From assembly GCF_023898315.1 (NCBI RefSeq), contig NC_064614.1:1051590432-1051654431 (forward strand): a DNA stretch of 64,000 nt. Direction: 5' to 3'. Below the pieces are notes generated by a model. It was not told the DNA's origin and searched no databases. It saw only the letters and a program-made list of their open reading frames with translations. Within the stretch, counting starts at the first letter, position 1. Each line of letters starts with the position of its first letter. Below are positions 45,686 through 55,833 of the stretch, piece after piece. The position numbers were made by a program, and so were the translations under genes. Origin of the DNA: Schistocerca nitens. Taxonomy: Eukaryota > Arthropoda > Insecta > Orthoptera > Acrididae.

Positions 45686-47709
45686 TATAGATCAGGAACA
45701 GCAGAGATCCCAGGACGCTTCTCTGGGGAACACCTGATATCACTTCAGTTTTACTCGATGATTTTCCGTCGATTACTACGAACTGCGACCTTCCTGACAG
45801 GAAATCACGAATCCAGTCTCACAACTGTGACGATACCCCATAGGCCCGCAGCTTGATTAGAAGTCGCTAGTGAGGTACGGTGTCAAAAGCTTTCCGGAAA
45901 TTTAGAAATACGGAATCAACTTGAGATCCCCTGTCGATAGCGGCCATTACTTCGTGCGAATAAAGAGCTAGCTGCGTTGCACAAGAACGATGATTTCTGA
46001 AACCATGCTGATTACGTATAAATAGATCGTTCCCTTCGAGGTGATTCATACTGTTGGAATACAGTATATGCTCCAAAACCCTACTGCAAACCGACGTCAA
46101 TGATATAGGTCTGTAGTTCGATGGATTACTTCTACTACCCTTCTTATACACTGGTGCGACCTGCGCAATTTTCCAATCTGTATGTACATATCTATCGGTG
46201 AGCGAGCGGTTGTATACGATTGCTAAGTAGGGAGCTATTGTACAGCGTAATCTGAAAGGAACATAATCGGTATACAATTTGGACCTGAAGACTTGCCGGT
46301 ATCAAGCGATTTGAGTTGCTTGGAAACCCCTAAGGTAACTACTCTTGAGAAACTCATGCTAGCAGCTGTTCGTGTTTCAAATTCTGGAATATTCCATTCG
46401 TCTTCCCTGGTGAAGGAATTTCGGAAAACTGCGTTCAATAACTTCGCTTTAGCAGCAACAGTCGTCGGTAACAGTACCATCGGCACTGCGCAGCGAAGGT
46501 ATTGACTGCGTCTTGTCGCTTGTGTACATTACATACGACCAGAATTTTTTCGGACTTTCTACCAAATTTCGAGACAATGTTTCGTTGTGGAACCTATTAA
46601 AGGCATCTCGCATTGAAGTCCGTGCCAAATTTCGCGCGTCTGTAAATTTTAGACAATCTTCGGGATTTCGCGTTCTTCTGAACTTCGCATGCTTTTTCCG
46701 TTGCCTCTGCAACAGTGTTCGGATCTGTTTTGTGTAACATGGGGGATCAGTTCCATCTTTTACCAATTTATGAGGTATGAATCTCTCAATTGCTGTTGCT
46801 ACTATCTCTTTGAATTTGAGCCACATCACGTCTACATTTGCGTAGTCAGTTCGGAAGGAATTGAGATTGTCTCTTAGGAAGGCTTTTAGTGACACTTTAT
46901 CCGCTTTTTTAAATAAAATTATTTTGCGTTTGTTTCTGGTGGATTTGGAAGAAACGGTATTGAGCCTAGCTACAACGACCTTGTGATCACTAATGCCTGT
47001 ATCAGTCATGATGCTCTCTATTAGCTCCGGATTGTTTGTGGTTAAGAGGTCAAGTGTGTTTTCGCAATCATTTACAATTCGCGTGGGTTCTTGGACTAAC
47101 TGCTCGAAATAATTTTTGGAGAAAGTATTTAGGACAATCTCGGAAGATGTTTTCTGCCTACCACCGGTTTTGAACAAGTATTTTGCCAACATATCGAGCG
47201 AAGGTTGAAGTCCCCACCAATTATAACCGTATGAGTGGGGTATTTGTTTGTTACGAGACTCAAATTTTCTCTGAACTGTTCAGCAACTACATCATCGGAG
47301 TCTGGGGGTCGGTAGAAGGAGCCAATTACTAACTTAGTTCGGCTGTTAAGTGTAACCTCCACCCATACCAATTCGCACGGAGTATCTACTTCGACTTCAC
47401 TATAAGATAAACCACTACTGACAGACACAAACACTTCACCACCAAGTCTGCCTAATCAATCTTTCCTGAACACCGTCTGAGACTTCGTAAAAATTTCTGC
47501 AGAACTTATTTCAGGCTTTAGCCAGCTTTCTGTACCTATAACGATTTCAGCTTATGTGCTTTCTATTCGTGCTTGAAGCTCAGGGACTTTCCCAGCACAA
47601 CTACAACAATTTACAACTAAAATTCCGACTGTTCCTTGATCCAAGCACGTCCTGTATTTGCCATGCACCCTTTGAGATTGCAGCCCACCCCGTACTTTCC
47701 CGAGGTCTT

Positions 47710-48681
47710 CTAACCTAAAAAACCGCCCAGTCCACGCCACACAGCCTCCGCTACCCGTGTAGCCGCTAGCTGAGTCAAGTGAACTCCTGACCTATTCAGC
47801 GGAAGACGAAACCTCACCATCCTATGGCGCAAATCAAGGAATCTGCAGCCAATACGGTCGCAAAACCGTCTGAGCCTTTGATTCAGACCCTCCACCCGGC
47901 TCTGCACCAAAGGTCCGCAGTCGGTTGTGTCAACGATGCTGCAGGTGGTGATCTCTGACTTCACCTCGTAAGCAAGACCGGCAGCCTTCACCAAATCAGA
48001 TAGCCGTTGGAATCCAGAGAGAATTTCCTCAGATCCAAAGCGACACACGTCATTAGTGCCGACATGTGCCACCACCTGCAGCTGGGTGCACCCTGTGCTC
48101 TTCATGGCATCCGGAAGGACCCTTTCCACATCAGGAATGGCTCCACCCGGAATGCACACGGAGTGCACACTGGATTTCTTCCCCCCCTTAGCCGCCATAT
48201 CCCTAAGGGTCCCCATTCCGCGCTTAACATTGGAGCTCCCAACTACCAATAAGCCCACCCTCTGCGATTGCCCGGACCTTGAAGGCTGAGAATCATAGTC
48301 TGAAACAGGGCAGGCAGCTGCATCTCGCTCAGCTAGAGACAGTACCTCACTGTTTGTCAGACATACCAGGGAGGCTTTCTGAGCAGCCTCCGGGGACGTC
48401 TTTCGCTGCCTGCCACGCCTTCGAACGACCTTCCGATCAACCACAGGCGAGGGCTCAGCCCCACTGCGGGCAGCAACCGGGGTAACCACAATGGCAGACC
48501 GATCTGGGGACAGACGGGACGAGGTAGACATCCCAGTGCTACCCAATTCCGCCTCCGCACAGTGGTGCCCATTGGCAACAGCCTCAAGCTGCGCGACCGA
48601 AGTCAGCGCCACCTGCAGCTGTGAGCGAAGCGATGCCAACTCAGCCCTCATTCGAACACAGCAATCACAGTCCCTGTCCAT
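47710..48681 (-). CDS. CR1 ORF1 protein with SGNH-esterase-like domain
   Basis: Open for 323 codons. I chose the second ATG, giving MDRDCDCCVRMRAEL, over one 22 codons upstream because the cysteine-rich, coiled-coil start (LASLRSQLQVALTSVAQLEA) suits CR1 ORF1. The middle is basic and low in structure (VVRRRGRQRK). The C-terminal half has LLVVGSSNVKRG, VAHVGTNDV and LNRSGVHLT, which match the order of block I, block III and block V of SGNH/GDSL hydrolases. Such domains are known in ORF1 of CR1 and some L2 LINEs, where they are thought to bind RNA or lipids. It is free of stops, unlike ORF2, but its activity is not known. Confidence 0.8.
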   Translation of the reverse strand: MDRDCDCCVRMRAELASLRSQLQVALTSVAQLEAVANGHHCAEAELGSTGMSTSSRLSPDRSAIVVTPVAARSGAEPSPVVDRKVVRRRGRQRKTSPEAAQKASLVCLTNSEVLSLAERDAAACPVSDYDSQPSRSGQSQRVGLLVVGSSNVKRGMGTLRDMAAKGGKKSSVHSVCIPGGAIPDVERVLPDAMKSTGCTQLQVVAHVGTNDVCRFGSEEILSGFQRLSDLVKAAGLAYEVKSEITTCSIVDTTDCGPLVQSRVEGLNQRLRRFCDRIGCRFLDLRHRMVRFRLPLNRSGVHLTQLAATRVAEAVWRGLGGFLG

Positions 48682-48975
48682 TCTAATCGATGTTGAACAA
48701 CAGTTACTGAAACACGAGTCAGTGCCTAGATAACGCAAGGGAAACACGCAAAGAATGTATGAACTAACCTGTACAAATTCCTAGCGACTGCGCTACAATC
48801 TGCCTGAATTTACGATTACAGTAACTAAAACTCGAAATTACGCCTCCTATACGAAACTCACACGCAATTTAAGTAAGAATCTACGAAGTAAACACAGAAA
48901 AGAAGCTATATACGTATCTTTCTGCGCTGTCGATGTGCACCAACTGGGAGCTCAGGCCACACTGGTCTACTCCCC

Positions 48976-49421
48976 AAGACGCTGATTTCAACTGCAATTT
49001 AAATATATTCAATGTTGATATTAAGTTTTCCTCTTTTAAAAAGTCTATAAATGTTGCATTAACAGTGACTGGCCTCTTATTTGAAAGATCTTTGTACTTC
49101 TAACATACAACGTTTAAAGTTGAGGGGAAACTTTACAACACGATTTTCAGGGTAATGTTCCGAACAACTGTCCTTCGCCAAAGAGAACAAGTGAGCAATT
49201 TCAGTGACGCTAACATTATCCGGCCACATAAGCGAAACATTAACATACTCCCAAAAAGTTCTTCCATGCTGTTTCTGGTTAATTATTCAATATTATGGAT
49301 AAGATTTCGTTCCTATATTCTAAACACTTGTTATATTTGTCTCTCATACGAGCGAGTATCACGGACCATGGTGTAGGGGTAACGACTTTTACTAATAATC
49401 AATTTGACCTGGGTCCTCGTT
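48976..49421. other. No recognised gene
   Basis: AT-rich sequence between the CR1 leader and a SINE; nothing nameable seen. Confidence 0.45.
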
Positions 49422-49434
49422 TTAGTCTTTAAAA

Positions 49435-49616
49435 AATGGCTCTGAGCACTATGGGACTCAACTGCTGAGGACATTAGTCCCCTAGAACTTGTTAAACCTA
49501 TCTAACCTAAGGACATCACAAACATCCATGCCCGAGGCAGGATTCGAACCAGCGACCGTAGCGGTCTTGCGGTTCCAGACTGCAGCGCCTTTAACCGCAC
49601 GGCCACTTCTGCCGGC
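49435..49616 (-). mobile_element. Type A SINE
   Basis: The word ttagtctttaaaa brackets it exactly (49422-49434 and 49617-49629). The body lacks a few bases compared with other copies (about 15, near the tttaagtagttctaag region). Confidence 0.93.
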
Positions 49617-50209
49617 TTAGTCTTTAAAATTAAATAAAATAATCAGTAATGGCGAACAAGACTTCTGGTATAACGAGTCACCCCCAACCTTCCAACGACC
49701 GTGTCAATAACGCAGAAAATGGTATAACGGTAGTACGACTCGTTAGAAATAGGAAGGTAGGTCAGGGAGTGAGGTACCTTTAACAATTCAGTCAAAGGAT
49801 TATGCTCGTGTCTATCAGTAGCAAACCAACACCGACAACATTAGATCAGGTACCGACGTGTCAAGCCGAACAGGGCACTAAATGTAATTGGTAACTCAAT
49901 ATGGAGAGGGTGGTGAGGATTTAATAATTAGGGAAAAGTGGAAAGGTCTGGCAGGGAAAGAAATACAGTCCTGGAAATGGAAAAAAGAACACATTGACAC
50001 CGGTGTGTCAGACCCACCATACTTGCTCCGGACACTGCGAGAGGGCTGTACAAGCAATGATCACACGCACGGCACAGCGGACACACCAGGAACCGCGGTG
50101 TTGGCCGTCGAATGGCGCTAGCTGCGCAGCATTTGTGCACCGCCGCCGTCAGTGTCAGCCAGTTTGCCGTGGCATACGGAGCTCCATCGCAGTCTTTAAC
50201 ACTGGTAGC

Positions 50210-51232
50210 ATGCCGCGACAGCGTGGACGTGAACCGTATGTGCAGTTGACGGACTTTGAGCGAGGGCGTATAGTGGGCATGCGGGAGGCCGGGTGGACGT
50301 ACCGCCGAATTGCTCAACACGTGGGGCGTGAGGTCTCCACAGTACATCGATGTTGTCGCCAGTGGTCGGCGGAAGGTGCACGTGCCCGTCGACCTGGGAC
50401 CGGACCGCAGCGACGCACGGATGCACGCCAAGACCGTAGGATCCTACGCAGTGCCGTAGGGGACCGCACCGCCACTTCCCAGCAAATTAGGGACACTGTT
50501 GCTCCTGGGGTATCGGCGAGGACCATTCGCAACCGTCTCCATGAAGCTGGGCTACGGTCCCGCACACCGTTAGGCCGTCTTCCGCTCACGCCCCAACATC
50601 GTGCAGCCCGCCTCCAGTGGTGTCGCGACAGGCGTGAATGGAGGGACGAATGGAGACGTGTCGTCTTCAGCGATGAGAGTCGCTTCTGCCTTGGTGCCAA
50701 TGATGGTCGTATGCGTGTTTGGTGCCGTGCAGGTGAGCGCCACAATCAGGACTGCATACGACCGAGGCACACAGGGCCAACACCCGGCATCATGGTGTGG
50801 GGAAAGATCTCCTACACTGGCCGTACACCACTGGTGATCGTCGAGGGGACACTGAATAGTGCACGGTACATCCAAACCGTCATCGAACCCATCGTTCTAC
50901 CATTCCTAGACCGGCAAGGGAACTTGCTGTTCCAACAGGACAATGCACGTCCGCATGTATCCCGTGCCACCCAACGTGCTCTAGAAGTTGTAAGTCAACT
51001 ACCCTGGCCAGCAAGATCTCCGGATCTGTCCCCCATTGAGCATGTTTGGGACCGGATGAAGCGTCGTCTCACGCGGTCTGCACGTCCAGCACGAACGCTG
51101 GTCCAACTGAGGCGCCAGGTGGAAATGGCATGGCAAGCCGTTCCACAGGACTACATCCAGCATCTCTACGATCGTCTTCATGGGAGAATAGCAGCCTGCA
51201 TTGCTGCGAAAGGTGGATATACACTGTACTAG
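50210..51232 (+). CDS. Tc1-family transposase, complete
   Basis: This encodes a DNA-cutting and strand-transfer enzyme of 340 residues, the usual Tc1 size; I chose this ATG over one 72 codons upstream in the same frame because MPRQRGREPY starts the family's DNA-binding region. A first helix-turn-helix spans about residues 13-52 (DFERGRIVGMREAGWTYRRI), a GRPR-like basic linker 60-70, and a second helix-turn-helix to about 130. The catalytic triad is D155 (VVFSDESRF), D244 (FQQDNARPHV) and E277 (SPIEHVW). I count 32 residues between D244 and E277, whereas classical Tc1 has 34. No stop or frameshift interrupts it. It could be active, but expression cannot be judged from sequence. Confidence 0.95.
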   Translation: MPRQRGREPYVQLTDFERGRIVGMREAGWTYRRIAQHVGREVSTVHRCCRQWSAEGARARRPGTGPQRRTDARQDRRILRSAVGDRTATSQQIRDTVAPGVSARTIRNRLHEAGLRSRTPLGRLPLTPQHRAARLQWCRDRREWRDEWRRVVFSDESRFCLGANDGRMRVWCRAGERHNQDCIRPRHTGPTPGIMVWGKISYTGRTPLVIVEGTLNSARYIQTVIEPIVLPFLDRQGNLLFQQDNARPHVSRATQRALEVVSQLPWPARSPDLSPIEHVWDRMKRRLTRSARPARTLVQLRRQVEMAWQAVPQDYIQHLYDRLHGRIAACIAAKGGYTLY

Positions 51233-51324
51233 TGCCGACATTGTGCATGCTCTGTTGCCTGTGTCTATGTGCCTGTGGTTCTGTCAGTGTGATCATGTGA
51301 TGTATCTGACCCCAGGAATGTGTC

Positions 51325-51330
51325 AATAAA
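51325..51330 (+). terminator. Polyadenylation signal of the Tc1 gene
   Basis: An AATAAA lies 93 bases after the stop codon, inside the element and before its right terminal repeat, the expected place for transcript cleavage. Confidence 0.6.
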
Positions 51331-52744
51331 GTTTCCCCTTCCTGGGACAATGAATTCACGGTGTTCTTATTTCAATTTCCAGGAGTGTAGTTGAGAGGTA
51401 CCGGATAATATGACCTCGGTACTATCACTGAGAGAGGAGAAAAGCTGATAGAATTTTGTAGTAAGCTTCCGCCGGTAATAGCAGATACACTGTTCATCAA
51501 TTACAAGAGTAACAGGTATACTTGGAGACCTATACACACGTCAAGATGTCAGCTGGATTACATCATGGTTAAACAGAAATTTCTATCTGAGATAATGGAT
51601 TGTAAAGCGTATCGAGGAGAAGATACAGACTCAGATCACAATTTAGTAAGGATGACGAGTAGAGTCGTGTTTAAGAGGATGATCCGGAAGAATTTGTTTG
51701 GAAAGAAGTGAGATACTGCAACGCTGATGAATGATGAGAAATGTTTCAAGTTCTCAAAGGCTGTAGATAGTGCGATAATGAATACCACAGTATTCAGTGA
51801 AACTTCAGTGAAAGAGTAATGGACATTCCAGAAAATGGCAATCACAGTAGGTGGAGATACAGACATTGATGGAAGAAAGATAGCGGCGTAAAAACTCGAT
51901 GACAAAAAGAAATATTACGGCTGATGGACAATGAATGAAGTACAAAAATATTCTAGAAAAGACGTGAATAGAGCTATGTAAGTTACTCAAGAATGAAAGC
52001 AGGAAAGATAACGCGAAATAGCTGCAGGAAAAATGTGAAGAAACGGAAAAAGTAACTGTCGTTGAAAGAAGTGATTTAGCAAATAGAAAAATGGAACCAA
52101 CCTTCGGTGAAATTAAAAGGACGGAAACATGAAGACGCAGAGTAGCGAGGTAGCGAGTGACTGGGAGTCTGGAAGACTAAGAGAGAAGTACTCGGATTAA
52201 AAATGGTCGAAGACAGCTGTGTAGTTTTTCGCCGCTACTGTTGTATCAAACGGCGAAGAAGTACTGACGGATACAAAGGACGATTTCAGGAGCTGGATTA
52301 AAACTCAAGGTGAAGGATATCAGTGATAAAAATTGCTGATGGCGTTGGTATCCTCTGTGATGGAAGGAAGAATTACAGGCCTGTTGAGTGGACTGAACAC
52401 TCTTATGAGCATACGCTAAGGATTGATAGTAAACTGAACCATAAGCTGGGGGGAGCGTTCTTGGCCAAAAGAAGTCTAGTAGAATCAAATATCAGCTAGG
52501 TTTTGGGGAAGTTGTTGCTGAGAATGTATTGTTGAGCACAGTATTTTGTGACAGTGAATTATGGACTACAGGAAAACTGGAAAGAAGGGAATTAAAGCGT
52601 TTGAGATGTGGTGCTGTAGAAGGGTGTTGAAAATGAGATGTATTGACAAGATAAGGGACGATGTTTCTCGCAGAATCGGCGAAGAAAGGCATGTAAAGGG
52701 AGCTGTAGAGGATAAAACATTAGTTTGGGAAAAGGGCTCATCCA

Positions 52745-54425
52745 ATCTTCCTCAGGTTCCATTTACAGTTCTTCTCTTCTACCAACCGCTATCACAGTAC
52801 AGTGAGACTCATTCATTAACGGAGACTCATTTACATGCAGAGGAACTAAACGATCGCTTGTGATTCAACGGCCCCTGATGGAATGTCTTCAATACATATC
52901 TACTGTGGATACTGTCTCTGGTTTCAGTAAACTCTTCGTTGGAATCTACCGATAAAGGAAAATGTCCTTTCTCTCGGATCATGTGTTCAGTTGCGTATTA
53001 ATCCATTAGTGAAATGCAGAAGAAAAGAAATAAATAGAATATGAAGAGGTAACTTACGTGTGCCTTTGGACATTAGATGATCTAACACTAACGGTGACAA
53101 AACTATGTATTCCACTAGGACTGTGTCTTGTGATACAATCACATCTAATATGAAAGATTTTATCAAATAATCTTAAAAATAAACTTCTCTGGGCTCTTTC
53201 GCCATATGATTGAAACTCTTCGCTACTCCGTCCCTTATATATTGGTAAGAACCTTCCGGAACTCTATATCGGCTATCATTGACAGCCATACAGCGATAAG
53301 GCCTGCTGATGCATCGGCCTCGCCGTTTCCCCGGTCAGAGGTCGGCGCTATTTCGACCGCTGTCAGCGCCAGCTTCCCTGCCAGCCTTAGCTTTTATGCA
53401 AAAGTTTGAGAGTGGAGGCAGCGGCCATATCGACATTCGATTGTCTTGATCGATGCTCCCCAACATGGGAGCACGCACAGTGGTGCACTTTACCCACTTG
53501 CGCCAGACGTCCCTTTCTGGAAATACACCATTTAGTCAAAGAACTGGATACCTTTCATCTTCTTTGATAGACTTCAGGCACTAAAAAGAAGGATTCGTGG
53601 TGATTACCCAATTATATGTGTTGTTCTTTTCTAACTGAATAAGTTCTAACAGAATAAGTCTCTGACTAAGCCTGCACCAAGTGTACACTTGGCATGAAAA
53701 GAATATTACAAGACCACGTCTCATCAATTTTACATTTACGTTCAACACTTTTAATAAACATTGTGTTTTATTTCACAATCTCAAAACGGTAGAACTGTCT
53801 AGAGAATGCCCAACTGTGATTAATTCACAAAATAGACACTGCCATTCCGGCCTTACCTCAACTGTCTTACAAGTTACAAAGACTCAATCGCTATTGCAAG
53901 AAAACAAGTAGACCACTGATACATCCTAGCCGTCCGTCAACTAACTATATCAAAATTTTTGACGTCCCTTTACAGTTCTCTATTATGTGCTCATTCTGCA
54001 AAACAGAATGGAGGAACAGGAAAAATGAGCTGTGTGTAAGAAACAACAAACCTGCATGAATTCTTATTAGTATTCGTCACTGATTACTTTACAGGCAGCC
54101 CACTTTCTAAGACTCACGTAATATAGACTTAGTTTGCTGTGTCGACCTCTACATAATACAATTTATATTTCATTCATACGCCCCCACCCATCCCTTATAT
54201 GACATGTAATTATGTTAAGCCCTCCTGAGTTGCAAGTACTGGACTTTATGATGCTTCTGTGCGTAGCTGACATTTATTGCGCGACTCAGTTACAACTTGT
54301 CCCATTTCTATTACCGAACCAGTATTCTCCCATAACAATATCTGGATTTTGTCCCTCACTGCAGCATTTCCATCACTCTTGGTTATTATGTTTTCATCCT
54401 GCTTTACATGCACCGTAACCTCACA
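52745..54425. other. No recognised gene
   Basis: AT-rich, with a GC-richer patch near 53280-53400. Short open frames (53206-53409, 53681-53911, 54212-54418) show no family. Confidence 0.45.
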
Positions 54426-54499
54426 TACACTATGTGATCAATAGAATCCGGACACCCCCAAAAACATGCGTTTTCGTATTAGGTGCATTGTGGTGCCAC

Positions 54500-55749
54500 C
54501 TACTGCCAGATACTCCATATCAGCGACCTCATTAGTCATTAGACACCATGAGGTAGCAGATTGGGGCACTCCGCGTAGCTCACGGACTTCGAACTTGCAT
54601 CACTGGTCTGTAAGCGAGATTTCAACACTCCTAAACATTCCTAGGTCCACTTTTCCGATGTGGAATTGAAGTGGAAACTTGAAGGGTCACGTACAGCACA
54701 AAAGCGTACAGGCCGACCTCGTCTTTTGACTGACAGAGACCGCCGAAAGTTGAAGAGGGTCGTAATGTGTAATAGTTAGACATCACACGGGAATTCCAAA
54801 CTGCATCAGGATCCACTACAAGTGCTATGAAAGTTAGGTGGGAGGCGAGAAAACTTAGATTTCATGGTCGAATGGCTACTCATAAGCCACACATCACGCC
54901 AGTAAATGCCGAACTACGCCTCGCTTGGTCTAAGGAGCGCAAACTTTGGACGACAGAACAGTGGAAAAACGCTGTGCGGAGTGACGAATCACGGTGCACA
55001 ATTTGGCGATCTGATGGCAAGGTGTGGGTATGGCGAATGAACGGTGAACGTCATCTGCCAGCGTGTGCAGTGACAACAGTAGAATTCGGAGGCGGTGGTG
55101 TTAGCGGTGGTGTTATGGTGTGGTCGGCTCACCTTGTTGTTTTGCGTGGCACTACCACAGCACAGGCCTACATTGATGATTTAACCATCTTCGTGCTTCT
55201 CACTGTTGAAGAACAATTCGGAGATGACGATTGCAGCCGGCCGCTGTGGCCAAGCTTTAGTCTGGAACCGCGCGACCGCTACGGTCGCAGGTTCGAATCC
55301 TGCCTCAGGAATGTATGTGTGTGATGTCCTTAGGTTAGTTAGGTTTAAGTAGTTCTAAGTTCTAGGGGACTGATGACCTCAGATGTTAAGTCCCAGCCAG
55401 TTAAGTCAGAGCCATTTGAACCATTTTTAGACGACTGCAACTTTCAACACGATCGAGCACCTGTTCATAATGCACGGCCTGTGGCGGAGTGGTTACACGA
55501 AAATAACATCCCTGTAATGGACTGGCCTGCACAGAGTCCTGACCTGAATCCTATAAAATACCTTTGGGATATTTTGGAACGTCGACTTCGTGGCAGTCTC
55601 ACCGACCGACATCTATACCTCTTTTCAGTGCAGCACTCCACGAAGAATGGACTGCCAATCTCCAAGAAACCTTCCAGCTCCTGATTGAACGTATGCCAGT
55701 GAGAATGGAAGCTGTGATCAAGGCTAAAGGTGGGGCAACACCATATTGA
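54500..55749 (+). pseudogene. Tc1 transposase, catalytic residue lost
   Basis: The DNA-binding part is broken and legible only in pieces before 54826. From 54827 the frame reads LAWSKERKLWTTEQWKNAV, then RSDESRCTIWRSDGK (first catalytic aspartate) and GGVMVWSAH. A SINE interrupts. After it, NFQHDRAPVHNARP carries the second aspartate and AQSPDLNPIKYLWDILERR shows lysine where the third catalytic residue, glutamate, should be; the spacing is 34. A frame change near 55600 separates the C-terminus. Confidence 0.88.
55236..55429 (+). mobile_element. Type A SINE in the Tc1 transposase
   Basis: It is full length apart from a small loss in the tRNA-like head and a short change near its tail. The flanking words gacgattgca (55226-55235) and gacgactgca (55430-55439) differ by one base and mark the target duplication. 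Confidence 0.93.
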
Positions 55750-55833
55750 ATTCCAGCATTATCGATGGAGGGCGCCACGAACTTGTGAGTCATATTCAGC
55801 CTGGTGTCCGGATACTTTTGGTCACATAGTGTA

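Larger units (their letters stand above)
43452..47740 (-). pseudogene. CR1 ORF2 endonuclease-reverse transcriptase, decayed
   Basis: Read from the 5' end: the endonuclease starts after ORF1 in several frames and has GSFYRPPDS, VIIGGDFNL and GISDHKVVVARL; the linker follows to 46449; then KSSGPNCIPIMF, NYRPISLTSVCSRVLEH, QHGFRNHRSCATQLAL and FLNFRKAFDTVPH (aspartate of the usual FLDFRKAF changed). The catalytic box FADDAVIYR lies at about 44080, after the DD41D insertion. 43976-43452 gives the tail with YLGV and a changed SVPKRAARFV. Many stops and frameshifts are present. Confidence 0.88.
43258..48975 (-). mobile_element. CR1 LINE, nearly full length, split by a DD41D element
   Basis: The tail with repeated catctacatcta words is at the left edge; a 5' leader runs to about 48975. 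Two ORFs in CR1 order occupy it. Removing the 1560-base insertion leaves about 4.2 kb, near the full length for the group. The right edge is approximate. Confidence 0.88.
49966..51387 (+). mobile_element. Tc1 transposon, apparently intact
   Basis: Inverted ends of about 28 bases or more begin cagtcctggaaatgg on the left and end ccaggagtg on the right, each bordered by TA (49964-49965 and 51388-51389). The 1422-base element has an uninterrupted transposase, which is unusual in this window. It sits in the endonuclease region of an old RTE copy, whose reading resumes across it. Confidence 0.94.
49700..52740 (+). pseudogene. RTE-type LINE protein remnant, split by a Tc1
   Basis: Before the Tc1, the plus strand reads RIMLVSISSKPTPTT and later EDLIIREKWKGLAGKE, matching the endonuclease of the 39.9 kb RTE. 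After it, ERGEKLIEFC-like frames, then YTWRPIHTSRCQLDYIMVKQ and DTDSDHNLVRM continue the endonuclease. The polymerase core is mostly missing; GAFLAKRSLVESN and IKAFEMWCCRRVLKMR near 52450-52640 give the C-terminal tail. Heavily mutated and internally deleted. Element edges were not determined. Confidence 0.78.
54428..55831 (+). mobile_element. Tc1 transposon split by a SINE
   Basis: Inverted ends (cactatgtgatcaatagaat and the near-complement ending cacatagtg) with TA at 54426-54427 and 55832-55833 define it. Without the SINE it would be about 1.2 kb. Confidence 0.92.

Noticed and set aside
47710..48747. A host esterase gene at the CR1 ORF1 position
   Set aside because: The domain sits at the correct place upstream of CR1 ORF2 within one element, and CR1 ORF1 proteins are known to have this domain.
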